The notes beneath the pieces are model-generated. The model made no database searches, was not told where the DNA came from, and worked only from the letters and a program-made list of their open reading frames with translations. 64,000 nucleotides of DNA, taken from positions 434,001-498,000 of the forward strand of contig NZ_JAJAVQ010000002.1 in the NCBI RefSeq assembly GCF_020531985.1, given 5' to 3'. Position 1 is the stretch's first letter; every line of letters starts with the position of its first letter. The position numbers and the translations under genes were made by a program. This DNA is from Rheinheimera aquimaris. GTDB lineage: Bacteria > Pseudomonadota > Gammaproteobacteria > Enterobacterales > Alteromonadaceae. This document shows, piece by piece, positions 18,357 to 27,811 of this stretch.

Positions 18357-19031
18357 ATGAAAAAAACCAAAGTTATAACCACAGATGAAATACTGCTGAC
18401 ATTGTGCCAGTCAGTAACCAAGGTACTAACCGGCGCTGGCAACAGTAACGTTGCGTATTCACCTATGGTGCAAAAAATTCAGAAAACCTGCCTGCGGCCA
18501 GATCTGGGCTGCTTTGTGCTGTTTGACGGCGGTTTCTCAGGCCTGGTTATTATTAATTTCACTGCGCAGGCCGCAATGGAGATTTATAAAAAGTACCTGA
18601 TGAGCATGGGCATGCCTGAAGAGGAGTTGGCGCAGTTTCATACCTCTGACGAAGTAGGCAACGTGATGGGCGAGTTGATGAACCAGATAGTTGGCGATTT
18701 TACCAATACGGTGCGCTACGACCTGCATACGTCAATCAACCAAAGCCAGCCGAAAATGATGGCGATTAACAAACAGGTACAAATTCTGGTTAACACCCAG
18801 CTGGATCAGCCGCAGGCACGCCGGGTAACCTTTAGCACACCGGAACATAATATTTTCTATCTTGAACTGGCGATGGATAAAACCGAATTCATTCAGCTGC
18901 ATGAGTTTGATAAAACCGAGCAGGAACATCCGGATGATATTCTGGCGAATGCACAGCAATATACACCGGAAAATACTGTCAGTGCAGATGTCGACGTAGA
19001 TGACGACTTTCTGAAAAATCTGGGGCTATAA
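18357..19031 (+). CDS. DUF3334 family protein with CheX-like core
   Basis: 224 residues, cytoplasmic, no signal peptide. Length and sequence agree with DUF3334, a family seen in Shewanella, Vibrio and relatives. The segment DEVGNVMGELMNQIVGDFTN resembles the ExxN...G helix of CheC/CheX/FliY phosphatases and related domains, which suggests a CheX-like fold; this is my inference. The C-terminal tail is acidic (SADVDVDDDFLKNLGL). It has GGGAAAC ahead of the ATG and is convergent with the histidine kinase gene, 12 bases apart. The function is not established. Confidence 0.75.
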   Translation: MKKTKVITTDEILLTLCQSVTKVLTGAGNSNVAYSPMVQKIQKTCLRPDLGCFVLFDGGFSGLVIINFTAQAAMEIYKKYLMSMGMPEEELAQFHTSDEVGNVMGELMNQIVGDFTNTVRYDLHTSINQSQPKMMAINKQVQILVNTQLDQPQARRVTFSTPEHNIFYLELAMDKTEFIQLHEFDKTEQEHPDDILANAQQYTPENTVSADVDVDDDFLKNLGL

Positions 19032-19043
19032 CTGCAAAAGGCC

Positions 19044-20261
19044 TCAGCCGCGCTGTGGCAGTATCAGCACAAAACGTGCGCCGCCGAGGGGCGAGGTGGC
19101 CACTTCGATTCTACCCTGATGCCACTGCACTACACGCTGCACTATGGCCAAACCCAGACCAAAACCGCCAGCCTGTTTATTACGGCTGGCTTCAGCCCGG
19201 AAAAATGGTTTCAGAATATCCAGCCTCAGCGCTTGCGGTATACCTGGGCCGTCGTCCTCGACTTCAATCTGCCAGTGGTTTTTATGTTGGCTCAATGTCA
19301 GTCTGATTTGGCTCACCGCATATTTTTTTGCATTAACCAACAGGTTCTGCAGCGCGCGTTCCAGATAATGGCCATCGCCATATAGCATGGCCTTGTCAGG
19401 CAATTGCAGTGATATAGCGGCACCAGGCAGCGGTGTCAGTTTTTCCTGTACGTTGGCAATCAGCTCGGTTAAATCCAGATGCTGTTTCTGTAACGGCGAT
19501 TGTCCGGTCTCCAGCCTGGCATAATCAAGAATTTCATCGACCAGTTGCTGCAGCTCTTTTACATCTTGCTGCATCAGCTGGCGTTCTTCCTGCGGCAGTT
19601 GCTGCGCCATTTCCAGTGCAAAGTTCAGTCGCGCTATAGGGGTACGAAGTTCGTGTGACACGGCATGGGTCATTTCCCGTTGCAATGCCAGCAATTCACG
19701 GATCTGCAGGCTCATTTGCTGAAAGCTGTGAGCAATAGGGGCGATAAAGGAGCGGGCGGGTAACTGCAAAGGGGTTTCAGCGTCAGCAGAGAATTTTTGC
19801 AAACGCCGTTGCAACAGCCGGATATCACGGGCAACCGGCCATAGCCACAATGCAACCGCGACTGCCAACAGCACAAAAAATAATAGTGTGAACCAGATGG
19901 CGCCATCTTCCTGTACCAGTTGCAACGGGCCCAGGCGCCATAGCTGGCCGCCCTGCTGATAATAGAAATATACCCGCTCGGCTTCAAACAGTGTCAGCAC
20001 CTGCCCTTGTTGTAGCTTGGCGGCTTCATCCGGCAACCAACTTATGCTATCACTTGGCAGTGCTGAAATGGTTAGCGGAATATGCAGTGGCCACTGGTTT
20101 TGGGGCTGCTGCAGCTGCTGTTGCAGCAGGGCGGTGTAGCTATCGAGCCATGGTGGCTCTGCTGAGGGTTGCCACTGTTGCCAAAGCTGCTCCACCGCCC
20201 AACCGGTGCCTAGTAGCACCAGAAAAATAAACAGATAAAAGTGCCAGAACAGGCGATGCAT
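19044..20261 (-). CDS. RstB-like sensor histidine kinase
   Basis: 405 residues; last gene of a four-gene operon. The first membrane helix is residues 5-25, a short periplasmic sensor loop spans about 26-121, and the second helix is 122-142. A HAMP region follows, then HisKA with phospho-acceptor H203 in HAVSHELRTPIARL, and HATPase with VEDDGPGIP and GGFGLGLAIVQRV. It phosphorylates the response regulator encoded eight bases upstream. The organisation matches RstB/QseC-type kinases. The presence of MipA/OmpV and DUF3019 in the operon implies an envelope signal; the exact stimulus is unknown. Confidence 0.9.
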   Translation of the reverse strand: MHRLFWHFYLFIFLVLLGTGWAVEQLWQQWQPSAEPPWLDSYTALLQQQLQQPQNQWPLHIPLTISALPSDSISWLPDEAAKLQQGQVLTLFEAERVYFYYQQGGQLWRLGPLQLVQEDGAIWFTLLFFVLLAVAVALWLWPVARDIRLLQRRLQKFSADAETPLQLPARSFIAPIAHSFQQMSLQIRELLALQREMTHAVSHELRTPIARLNFALEMAQQLPQEERQLMQQDVKELQQLVDEILDYARLETGQSPLQKQHLDLTELIANVQEKLTPLPGAAISLQLPDKAMLYGDGHYLERALQNLLVNAKKYAVSQIRLTLSQHKNHWQIEVEDDGPGIPQALRLDILKPFFRAEASRNKQAGGFGLGLAIVQRVVQWHQGRIEVATSPLGGARFVLILPQRG

Positions 20262-20269
20262 TGGCAGCC

Positions 20270-20962
20270 TTACTGCCAGGCGTCGGCAACAAACAGATAC
20301 CCCTTACCCCACACCGTTTTTATACGAAACGGCGTTTCAGCATTGTCTCCCAGTTTGCGCCTGAGGTGCGAAATACGCACATCGACGGTGCGATCCAAGC
20401 CATCGTATTCGCGGCCGATAATTTGTTGATGAATGGCTTCGCGTTTTACCGTCTGGCCTGCGTGCTTGGCCAGCATCCACAACAGATCAAACTCATAACT
20501 GGTTAGCTCCACACGCTCGTTGTCATACCAGGCTTCGCGTGAGCGCTGTTTTAACAGCAAACGGTTAAACTGCAACTCCTGTTGCTCAGCTTTGCTGATA
20601 ATCTGAGTCCGGCGCAGTAAAGCGTTGATCCGCGCTACCAGCACTCTGGGTTCTACCGGCTTAACAACGTAGTCATCTGCGCCCAGTTCCAGCCCGAGTA
20701 CCTGATCAATATCGCTTTGTTTGGCGGTCAGCATCAACACCGGCCCTTTAAACCAGGGGCGGATCTGGCGGCAGACACCAAAACCGTCCAGGCCTGGCAG
20801 CATTAAATCCAATACGATAAGGTCGGGTTGAAATTGGCGGCAATGCTCCGCTACCGCATCGCCCTGGCTTTGCAACTGCACGGTGAAGCCATGCTGAGTC
20901 AGGAATGTTTGTACCAGCGATGCCAGGCGGATATCGTCTTCAACCAATAGTATTTTTGCCAT
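20270..20962 (-). CDS. RstA-like OmpR-family response regulator
   Basis: 230 residues from the ATG at 20962 (MAKILLVEDDIRLASL). The receiver domain has phospho-acceptor D52 in IVLDLMLPG and the T/K switch in MLTAKQSD. The C-terminal winged helix carries ELTSYEFDLLWMLAKHAG and DVRISHLRRKLGD. The start overlaps the DUF3019 stop by one base (TGATG), so the two are translationally coupled. An upstream in-frame start at 20977 is less likely. Confidence 0.92.
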   Translation of the reverse strand: MAKILLVEDDIRLASLVQTFLTQHGFTVQLQSQGDAVAEHCRQFQPDLIVLDLMLPGLDGFGVCRQIRPWFKGPVLMLTAKQSDIDQVLGLELGADDYVVKPVEPRVLVARINALLRRTQIISKAEQQELQFNRLLLKQRSREAWYDNERVELTSYEFDLLWMLAKHAGQTVKREAIHQQIIGREYDGLDRTVDVRISHLRRKLGDNAETPFRIKTVWGKGYLFVADAWQ

Positions 20963-21342
20963 CAGAATATGCTCCATGGGCTGCTTAAACGGCGTTGGGC
21001 AGGTTTGCGGCTTAGTACCTGTAGCTCGGTTCTCAGCAGGATACGGTTGTCACTGTCTCTGAGTGACAGCTCGGTATTTTGCCAACTAACAATATGCTGC
21101 CAGTGTCCCTGCTCTGCCTGTTGCCAGCATTGCAGCTTTTCTTCCGCCATGTACAGGCAGGTACTTAGTGCCGTCTGACTGTACCAGTGTAGTTGCAACC
21201 GGGTCTGACAACTTTGGTTTTGCTGCTCGGTTACACAAATTTGTGGGCTGACATCCCAACACAAACTGCTGCTGCAGTTTGCGGGTAAGGGATTGGGTGC
21301 TGCAATACCGTTAAGTGCCAGTAACAACCAAAGTCCCTGCAT
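20962..21342 (-). CDS. DUF3019 family periplasmic protein
   Basis: 126 residues with signal peptide MQGLWLLLALNGIAA. The mature protein has the DUF3019 layout: a short beta domain with cysteines near the start (SLCWDVSPQICVTEQQNQSC), several Trp/Gln-rich strands and a basic end. The family is typically encoded directly before RstA/RstB-type genes in Shewanella-related bacteria and may be a periplasmic sensor partner (inference from context). Overlaps of one base at both ends (TGATG) couple it to the OmpV-like gene and the response regulator. Confidence 0.8.
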   Translation of the reverse strand: MQGLWLLLALNGIAAPNPLPANCSSSLCWDVSPQICVTEQQNQSCQTRLQLHWYSQTALSTCLYMAEEKLQCWQQAEQGHWQHIVSWQNTELSLRDSDNRILLRTELQVLSRKPAQRRLSSPWSIF

Positions 21343-22202
21343 CAAAATAACCGGTAACTTACGCCAAAAAACCAGGTCGTCACGTGGTCGGTACGCACCA
21401 GAGGGCTGTCTGTCATTGCATCATCCAGATGTAAGTAACGTAAAAATGCCAGCAACGCTACCCGTTCTGACAACGGGTATTGCCAGCCTAAGCGCAGTTC
21501 AGGCTGCCAGCTTGGCTTGCCTTTGTAGCGGTCAAGATAGAACGGCTCATTATTATCAATGCCATAGTAAGTATCAATCAGTTTGGCGCTTTTCCAGTGT
21601 AATCTGGCGCCCAGCTGCCAGTTGCCGGTGCTGGTTTGCCAACTGCGTCCGGCGCCAATAGTGGCATGCTGGCCCTGATAGGTATTGCTGACATCCTGCC
21701 AGGCAACACCCTGCAGGTGCCAGTTTTCACCAAACCAGTCCAGCTGCAGGCCAAGATCATACGCCGTCGGCCGTTTACTGATCTCGCGTACGGAAGCTTG
21801 CAGCGGGCCTGTGTCTTTTTCTGTTTCATCTACGATGCCTGAATTGGCAAAGCTGTGGCGAAACTGGAAAGCGTTGCCACCAAACCATTTCTGAAAAAAG
21901 CCTTTTTCCTGATTAAACTGGCCAACCAGACTAAGCTGCCATTGGTCATTTAAAGCCCAGCTGGTTCCCAGCTTACCATTATCGAAAAACCAGCGTTTGC
22001 TGTAGTAATAAATATCCGGCAATAACACCAGCGGTAATTCATCACCATCATGCAAGGGGTTACTGCGCTGACCGTAGCCCAGCGCAATATTCAGATACAG
22101 TTTCTGCTCTGTTACACAATTATCGTCCTGCGTGCAGGGCAAAGCTGTTTCGGCTTGCGCAGTTATGCTTAGCAGGCATAGCAGTAGTAACCAGTATCGC
22201 AA
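21342..22202 (-). CDS. MipA/OmpV family outer-membrane protein
   Basis: 286 residues; first gene of the operon. Signal peptide MRYWLLLLCLLSITAQAETA. The mature beta barrel begins NIALGYGQRSNPLHDGDELPL and ends in TTWFFGVSYRLF with a terminal Phe, both characteristic of MipA/OmpV. MipA scaffolds murein synthesis in E. coli, and OmpV-like proteins take part in antimicrobial peptide and osmotic responses in Vibrio. Co-transcription with DUF3019, RstA-like and RstB-like genes suggests that the two-component system controls or senses this barrel. Confidence 0.85.
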   Translation of the reverse strand: MRYWLLLLCLLSITAQAETALPCTQDDNCVTEQKLYLNIALGYGQRSNPLHDGDELPLVLLPDIYYYSKRWFFDNGKLGTSWALNDQWQLSLVGQFNQEKGFFQKWFGGNAFQFRHSFANSGIVDETEKDTGPLQASVREISKRPTAYDLGLQLDWFGENWHLQGVAWQDVSNTYQGQHATIGAGRSWQTSTGNWQLGARLHWKSAKLIDTYYGIDNNEPFYLDRYKGKPSWQPELRLGWQYPLSERVALLAFLRYLHLDDAMTDSPLVRTDHVTTWFFGVSYRLF

Positions 22203-22301
22203 AGGGCACCTTAATTCAGACAGACTTCCAACGACGGCAGTTTACCAAGTAGTTGAGCCACAGATAAGCAGATATAACAATGTTTCACAATTTGCTCAGT
22301 T

Positions 22302-22321
22302 AACCACCAGGCCAGGTGGTT
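22302..22321. promoter_or_regulatory. Inverted repeat in divergent ompV/lacI spacer
   Basis: AACCACC (22302-22308), 6-base centre, GGTGGTT (22315-22321). It lies between the MipA/OmpV and LacI-type starts, so an operator for one of these genes is more likely than a terminator. There is no T run on either side. Evidence is symmetry and position only. Confidence 0.35.
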
Positions 22322-22455
22322 TGGTTAGCGGCAGAACAAAATTGAATCCACCTGCAATTCCCACTATGATAAGCGCATCAAACAGATAAGTACCGGTGTC
22401 ATCCATACAGGTACCCGCGGTCGTGGTAACGCCACTGCTATAGCAGAGCATCCAG

Positions 22456-23490
22456 ATGAAAGACAAAGCTACTTCATTCGATATTGCCTATATGGCCGGT
22501 GTGTCACAGTCGACGGTATCGCGGGCCTTACGTAACAGCCCTCAGGTTAACAAAGAAACCCGGGAAAAAGTGCAGGCAATAGCGCGGCAGCTGAACTATA
22601 AAGTTGATAAAAATGCCAGTAATCTGCGCCAGCAACGTAGCAGTACGCTGGCGCTGCTGTTGTTTGAAGATCCTACCACTGATGAGTCGTTGATTAACCC
22701 GTTTTTCCTGTCGATGCTGGGTAGTATTACCCGTGCCTGTGCTAAGCGTGGTCAGGATCTTCTGGTATCGTTTCAGCAGTTAAGCGATGACTGGCATGCC
22801 GACTATGAAGACAGCAATAAAGCCGACGGCATTATTCTGCTCGGTTACGGCGATTACAAAGACTACGAAGAAAAGTTAGCTAAGTTGCTGGCGCAGGAGA
22901 CACATTTTGTCTGCTGGGGCGCAGAAGTGCTGGGGCATCCGGAATTTACGCTGCGCAGTAACAATCGCGAAGGTGGGCGTTTAGCCGGCGAGCACTTGCT
23001 GGCAACCGGGCATAAAAAGTTTGCCTTTATTGGTAATGCATCTGAAGGTAGCCCGGAGTTCAGTGCCCGTTATCGTGGTTTCATCGATGCACTGAATACC
23101 GCAGGTATAGGTGAAGGAGAGGTGCCGCATTTTGATGCTATTTCTACAGAAAGCGCTGGTGATAAGGCGACAGAACAATTACTGGCTGCCGGGCACCAGG
23201 TTGACGCTATTTTCTGTGCCAGTGATCTGATTGCTATTGGTGTGATGCGCTGCCTGAAGCGCCATCGTATCAACGTGCCGGAAGATATTGCCGTAATGGG
23301 TTTTGATGATATTCCGGTGGCCTCTTTTGCTACCCCTGCGCTGAGTACTATCCAGCAGGACACCACCAAGGCTGGCGAGCTGCTGGTAAATAACCTGCTG
23401 CAGCTGATTAATAACCAGCCGATTACCGTTAACCAGATAGAACCCAAGCTGATTATCCGTCAGTCTTGCGGTTTCCATCGCGGCGGCTAA
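22456..23490 (+). CDS. LacI/GalR-family transcriptional regulator
   Basis: 344 residues. The N-terminal helix-turn-helix reads FDIAYMAGVSQSTVSRALRN, followed by the hinge helix NASNLRQQRS. The periplasmic-binding-protein-like domain (65-340) includes GRLAGEHLLATGHKKFAFIG and VMGFDDIPVASFATPALSTI, typical of sugar-responsive repressors. The target sugar cannot be read. In this window the best candidate regulon is the alpha-glucan set with the shared TGAATACGTATGCA sites, but no such site lies in its own promoter, and another LacI member outside the window could be the true regulator. It is divergent from the OmpV operon. Confidence 0.9.
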   Translation: MKDKATSFDIAYMAGVSQSTVSRALRNSPQVNKETREKVQAIARQLNYKVDKNASNLRQQRSSTLALLLFEDPTTDESLINPFFLSMLGSITRACAKRGQDLLVSFQQLSDDWHADYEDSNKADGIILLGYGDYKDYEEKLAKLLAQETHFVCWGAEVLGHPEFTLRSNNREGGRLAGEHLLATGHKKFAFIGNASEGSPEFSARYRGFIDALNTAGIGEGEVPHFDAISTESAGDKATEQLLAAGHQVDAIFCASDLIAIGVMRCLKRHRINVPEDIAVMGFDDIPVASFATPALSTIQQDTTKAGELLVNNLLQLINNQPITVNQIEPKLIIRQSCGFHRGG

Positions 23491-23520
23491 TACCTGTATC
23501 AGCCTGATAGATGGTATCTT
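23490..23520 (+). terminator. Weak stem-loop after LacI gene
   Basis: An interrupted stem (ATACC/GGTAT and TATC/GATA) lies directly after the LacI stop and ends in CTTTATT. The U tract is short, so it is only a candidate terminator. Confidence 0.35.
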
Positions 23521-23605
23521 TATTAACGCTTTAATAACCTTGATTACACCGACGCTGCCTTGTGCTAATATCCGGCGCTTTGTTGTTTGGCTTAATTAGG
23601 GACAA

Positions 23606-25915
23606 ATGCCGGTGTATTATTTATCTCGCTTTATTTTACTGTGGTTTGCGTTGCTACTGGCTTTGCCTGTGCTGGCAAACCAAACGTTGGCCAACCGCAT
23701 GTTGGATGTACGTAAGGTTGAAGGATTAGATGTTTATTACAATCTGAGTAATGGCATGCCACTGCAGGGTGAATACCGGCTGGTGCGAGATACGCAGGGT
23801 TACACTCTGGCAAGTTTTGATCAGGGGCTGGTGCAAGGCGGCTGGCAGGTGTTTGATCAGCGTAATCAACGTATTTTAACTGGACAGTATCAAGCGGGCA
23901 GACAGCACGGCGAGTGGCAGTACTTTAGCACTGATGGCATGGTTGAGCAGATAGAACATTATGATGGCGGTGTAGCCACAGGTTTATGGCAGCGTTTTAA
24001 CAGCCAGCAGCAGGTAATTGAAACAACTCAATTTGAACGTGGTGAAAAAACCAAGGTTAGCCGTTTTTATGATAACGGCAAAACACGCAGCGTCGAAACC
24101 TATCAAAACAGCCTGCGGCATGGCGTGTGGCAAACGTTTCATCTAAATGGCCAGGTTGCCGAGCAATGGACATACGCCAACAACCAGCTAACCGGGCTAT
24201 ATCAAAGTAAGAATGAGCAAGGTGAGGTATTGCTGCAAGGCGAATACGATGCGCAGGGCCAGCAGCACGGACAATGGTTGCAGTTTTTTGCCGCCGATGT
24301 GGTAGAAGCGAAAGTGCAGTACCTAAATGGTAAGCGTCATGGCTTAACCGAGCAATTCAGTACCGATGGTACTTTGGTTCGGCAGTGCCATTATCAGCAG
24401 GGGGCGCAGCATGGCGAATGCCGTGAGTTTTATGCCAATGGCCAGCTAATGAGTGCCTTGCTGTTTAAAGACGGCAAGCAACACGGTGAACAGCAATGGT
24501 TCAGTGAACAAGGTCAATTGATACAGAAACAGCATTATATTGATGGCATGTTTGCCGGCGAGCAGTTGCAGTATTACCCCAATGGCGAGTTATCAAAGCG
24601 TGTTACCTACCACACGACAGAACGCAGAGCGAATGGCCAATTTCCACTGCATGGTGTCAGCGAAATCTATCAGGAAAATGGCCTGCTATTTGACCTGTCC
24701 AACTATGTGCTGGGTGAGCGTGACGGCGTACATAAGCGCTATATAGAAGACAAACTGGTAGAAGAGTCCTATTACAAAGCCGGTAAACGCCATGGCCTGA
24801 GTAAAACTTTTTATTCATCAGGCGAGCCGCGTGAGCACAATACCTATGTTGATGGCCAGCTAACCGGGCCTTTCAAAAGTTGGCATATCAACGGCATGCT
24901 GCGTGAAGAGGGTGAGCGCAAAGACGGCCAGCTAACCGGGCGCTACCAGCTGTTTTACGATACCGGCAAACCACAAAAGCTGGAACACTACGCCAGTGAG
25001 AAAAAGGCCTCAGACTATAAGTTTGCTCTGGAAGGTAAGTATCAGCAATGGGCCGGGAATGGCGATCTGACGCAGGAAGGTAACTATGCTGATAACAAAC
25101 GGCACGGCAACTGGATAACTTACCAGCAAGGCGAGAAAAGCCGCGAGCAGGAGTTTATTACCGGTAAAGCCGAAGGCCGCTTTGTCGATTACTATCAGGG
25201 CCGCCGCCGCACTAGCGGTTATTACCTGAATAACCAAAAGACCGGCGAATGGATTGAATATTACTATCAGGCTGATGACCCAACCTATGGTTTTATTCCG
25301 GAAGGCACCATACGGTACAAAACCCATTGGCTGGAGAATAAACAGCATGGTAAAGCCGAATTCTACACGGCCAAAAACATTCTGTACAAAGTCGAAACCT
25401 GGGAAAAGGGCGAGAAAACCGGAGATTATAAAGAGTTTTACGTCAGTAACGGTGAAGCCAAAGTTGCGGGCCAACTAAAAAAAGGCCAATGGTTCGGCTT
25501 ATGGCAAGCCTGGTACGAAGACGGCACTCTGGCGCAGGCGGTTCATTACGACGAAAGCCGTAAACATGGGCTGGCACAGGAATACTATGATAATGGCCAG
25601 CTGAAAAGTGAAATTGAGTACGAATACGACAAACCGCATGGCCGCTATCAACTATTTCATTTAAATGGCCGGCCGCAGCAAAAAGAAAACTATGTAAAAG
25701 GCTTAAAAGAAGGTGAGGCGGAATACTTTCATCAGAACGGTAAACCGCAACAGCAAGGCGCTTACCTGCGCGACCGTAAAGAAGGCGAGTGGCTGGAGTT
25801 TTGGCCAAATGGCCAGGTAAGAACCCAGGGCGGCTATATCAGTGACCGACCATCCGGCGACTGGCAGTACTTTGACCAGCATGGCAAGTTAATTAAAACC
25901 GAGCATAAAGGCTAA
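23606..25915 (+). CDS. Giant MORN-2/YwqK-type repeat protein, secreted
   Basis: 769 residues. The N-terminus MPVYYLSRFILLWFALLLALPVLA is a signal peptide. The rest consists of about 25-30 imperfect repeats of 22-25 residues of the form HGxWxxFxxNGQLxxxxxYxxGxx (for example HGEWQYFSTDG, HGVWQTFHLNG, GEWLEFWPNGQVRTQG). This is the MORN-2/YwqK repeat, which forms a ladder of beta hairpins. Related repeats occur in YwqK-type antitoxins and in surface proteins; neither role is shown here, and no toxin-like gene adjoins. A good ribosome site (TAGGGACAA) precedes ATG 23606. A periplasmic or surface scaffold is the most plausible role. It ends against the convergent SulP gene, with interlocking stops. 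Confidence 0.8.
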   Translation: MPVYYLSRFILLWFALLLALPVLANQTLANRMLDVRKVEGLDVYYNLSNGMPLQGEYRLVRDTQGYTLASFDQGLVQGGWQVFDQRNQRILTGQYQAGRQHGEWQYFSTDGMVEQIEHYDGGVATGLWQRFNSQQQVIETTQFERGEKTKVSRFYDNGKTRSVETYQNSLRHGVWQTFHLNGQVAEQWTYANNQLTGLYQSKNEQGEVLLQGEYDAQGQQHGQWLQFFAADVVEAKVQYLNGKRHGLTEQFSTDGTLVRQCHYQQGAQHGECREFYANGQLMSALLFKDGKQHGEQQWFSEQGQLIQKQHYIDGMFAGEQLQYYPNGELSKRVTYHTTERRANGQFPLHGVSEIYQENGLLFDLSNYVLGERDGVHKRYIEDKLVEESYYKAGKRHGLSKTFYSSGEPREHNTYVDGQLTGPFKSWHINGMLREEGERKDGQLTGRYQLFYDTGKPQKLEHYASEKKASDYKFALEGKYQQWAGNGDLTQEGNYADNKRHGNWITYQQGEKSREQEFITGKAEGRFVDYYQGRRRTSGYYLNNQKTGEWIEYYYQADDPTYGFIPEGTIRYKTHWLENKQHGKAEFYTAKNILYKVETWEKGEKTGDYKEFYVSNGEAKVAGQLKKGQWFGLWQAWYEDGTLAQAVHYDESRKHGLAQEYYDNGQLKSEIEYEYDKPHGRYQLFHLNGRPQQKENYVKGLKEGEAEYFHQNGKPQQQGAYLRDRKEGEWLEFWPNGQVRTQGGYISDRPSGDWQYFDQHGKLIKTEHKG

Positions 25916-27669
25916 CCGCTGGGCGTAGTATCCTGCTCACGCAGGTACAGTTTGTCCAGCGCTTCACGTAATGTCGGGTAAAACGTTAATCTGCCGGGGA
26001 TCGGCTTGACTCCGGCTTTGGCCAGGGTTTTCAGCGGCTGGAACTGTAAATCGGCAATCACCAGCTCGGTGTTGTTGCGCTGACATTTGCTGATAAGTTT
26101 GTTCAGTGCCGCCAGGCCGCCGGTATCCAACAACGGCACGCCATCCATATACAGCACCAAACCCCGGCTTTGCTCGCTCAGGCGGGCAATATCAGCAAAA
26201 ATCCGATCGGCAGCGGCGAAAAACAGTGGCCCACTTATTTTCAGTACCTGCCAGCCTTCAGGTAGATGCTGCTCCACTTGCTTACGGTTGTTGCTGATGT
26301 CGGTCACCTTGCTCATTTGGGCAATTTCTTTAACGAACAGCACCGCCGCCAACAAAATACCTGTGGTTATCGCAATCACCATATCAAACAGCACGGTCAG
26401 GCTAAAACAGGTAATAAACACCCAGATATCGCTACGTGGTGCGGTTTTCAACAAATGCAGCGCTTTGGGTGCTTCGCTCATATTCCAGGCTACCATCACC
26501 AACAAAGCAGCCAGTGCCGCCATCGGTAGATAAGACAATACCGGTGCCAGCAGCACTAAACCTAACAGCAGTACCACAGCATGCACCATTGCTGAGACTG
26601 GCGATTGCGCACCGGCCTTATAGTTTGCCGCCGAGCGGGCGAGTGCCGCAGTAGCGGTAATGCCGCCAAAGAAGGGGGTAATAATATTCCCAAGGCCCTG
26701 GCCGAACAGCTCGCTGTTGGCGCTGTGACGCCGGCCTGACATGCCATCGAGCACCACGGCGCATAATAACGATTCAATCGCACCCAGCATCGCCATAGCA
26801 AAAGCAGCACCCAGCAAGTCTTTTACCAGCTGCCAGCTAAAGCTTAGTAGTTCACCATCAGGCCCTGGGCGTAGCCAGGGCCAATCGAAATAGGGCAAAT
26901 AAGGTGGAATGCCTCGGCCATCGCTGCCATCAGCAGCGCTATAGCTAAAACGTGATCCTATGGTGTCAAGCTCAACGCCAAACTGCAGTAACAGTAATGC
27001 CAGTAAGGTGCCGATAAACAAGGCGGGTAAATGAGCGGGCAGCGGTATTTTCAGCTTAGGCCACAGCAGCATCACGCTAAGTGTGACAAGTGCTACTGCC
27101 AGACTGGCTGGCGATAGCTGCGGTAAATGCTGTGCCAGTACGACGACTTTTTCGGCGTAGTGCTCTGGCAGGCCGGTAAGGTTTAAACCAAAAAAATCGT
27201 TGATTTGTAAGGTCGCAATCACCACCGCGATACCGGCAGTAAAACCCAGTGTTACCGGTTCGGGAATGTATTCTATCAGGCGGCCTAATCGGAATGCCGC
27301 CATCAATAGCAGCAACACACCTGACAATACCGTGGCCAGCAATAAGCCGCTTAAACCATATTTCATCGCCACCGGGTACAAAATCACCACAAAAGCCGCC
27401 GTCGGGCCACTGATGCTGTAACGGGAGCCACCGGTCAGCGCAATAATAAAGCCAGCGATAATAGCGGTGTACAAACCGTACTGTGGTGCTACGCCTGACG
27501 CAATGGCCAGTGCCATGGCCAGTGGAATGGCAATAATGCCAACGGTCAGGCCCGCCAGCATATCTTTGCTCAGTTTATTGGCGTTATAGCCTTCAGCCAG
27601 TACTTCACGCAGGGCATGGCACAGGCGTAGCGAGAACAGATGAGAACGGTCAGACATGACAGCATTCAC
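25912..27669 (-). CDS. SulP-family inorganic anion transporter with STAS domain
   Basis: 585 residues. The membrane part has about 10-14 helices with the SulP signature KDMLAGLTVGIIAIPLAMALA and YSISGPTAAFVVILYP. The C-terminal STAS domain is KISGPLFFAAADRIFADIA followed by LYMDGVPLLDTGGLAAL. Members carry sulfate, bicarbonate or dicarboxylates; the substrate is not evident. No carbonic anhydrase is next to it. The first ATG is taken as start, but the ATG at 27657, four codons inside, is equally possible because neither has a clear ribosome site. It is divergent from the EEP-family gene. Confidence 0.9.
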   Translation of the reverse strand: MNAVMSDRSHLFSLRLCHALREVLAEGYNANKLSKDMLAGLTVGIIAIPLAMALAIASGVAPQYGLYTAIIAGFIIALTGGSRYSISGPTAAFVVILYPVAMKYGLSGLLLATVLSGVLLLLMAAFRLGRLIEYIPEPVTLGFTAGIAVVIATLQINDFFGLNLTGLPEHYAEKVVVLAQHLPQLSPASLAVALVTLSVMLLWPKLKIPLPAHLPALFIGTLLALLLLQFGVELDTIGSRFSYSAADGSDGRGIPPYLPYFDWPWLRPGPDGELLSFSWQLVKDLLGAAFAMAMLGAIESLLCAVVLDGMSGRRHSANSELFGQGLGNIITPFFGGITATAALARSAANYKAGAQSPVSAMVHAVVLLLGLVLLAPVLSYLPMAALAALLVMVAWNMSEAPKALHLLKTAPRSDIWVFITCFSLTVLFDMVIAITTGILLAAVLFVKEIAQMSKVTDISNNRKQVEQHLPEGWQVLKISGPLFFAAADRIFADIARLSEQSRGLVLYMDGVPLLDTGGLAALNKLISKCQRNNTELVIADLQFQPLKTLAKAGVKPIPGRLTFYPTLREALDKLYLREQDTTPSG

Positions 27670-27811
27670 TTTAAAGCTGCTAAGGAATAAACGTAGTGTA
27701 ACGCTGGTAAAGGCTTGCGCCTATGCGCTTTTAGTATGGTTGTGTTGCTTTAACAATGGCGCAATACTGCTTAGCTACAATAACTGCCCAGCTAAGCCAA
27801 AAGGAATCGTT

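Noticed and set aside
25010..25474. 154-residue hydrophobic antisense frame in the MORN protein gene
   Set aside because: The hydrophobic look comes from reading the complement of Lys/Glu/Tyr-rich repeat codons; no ribosome site.
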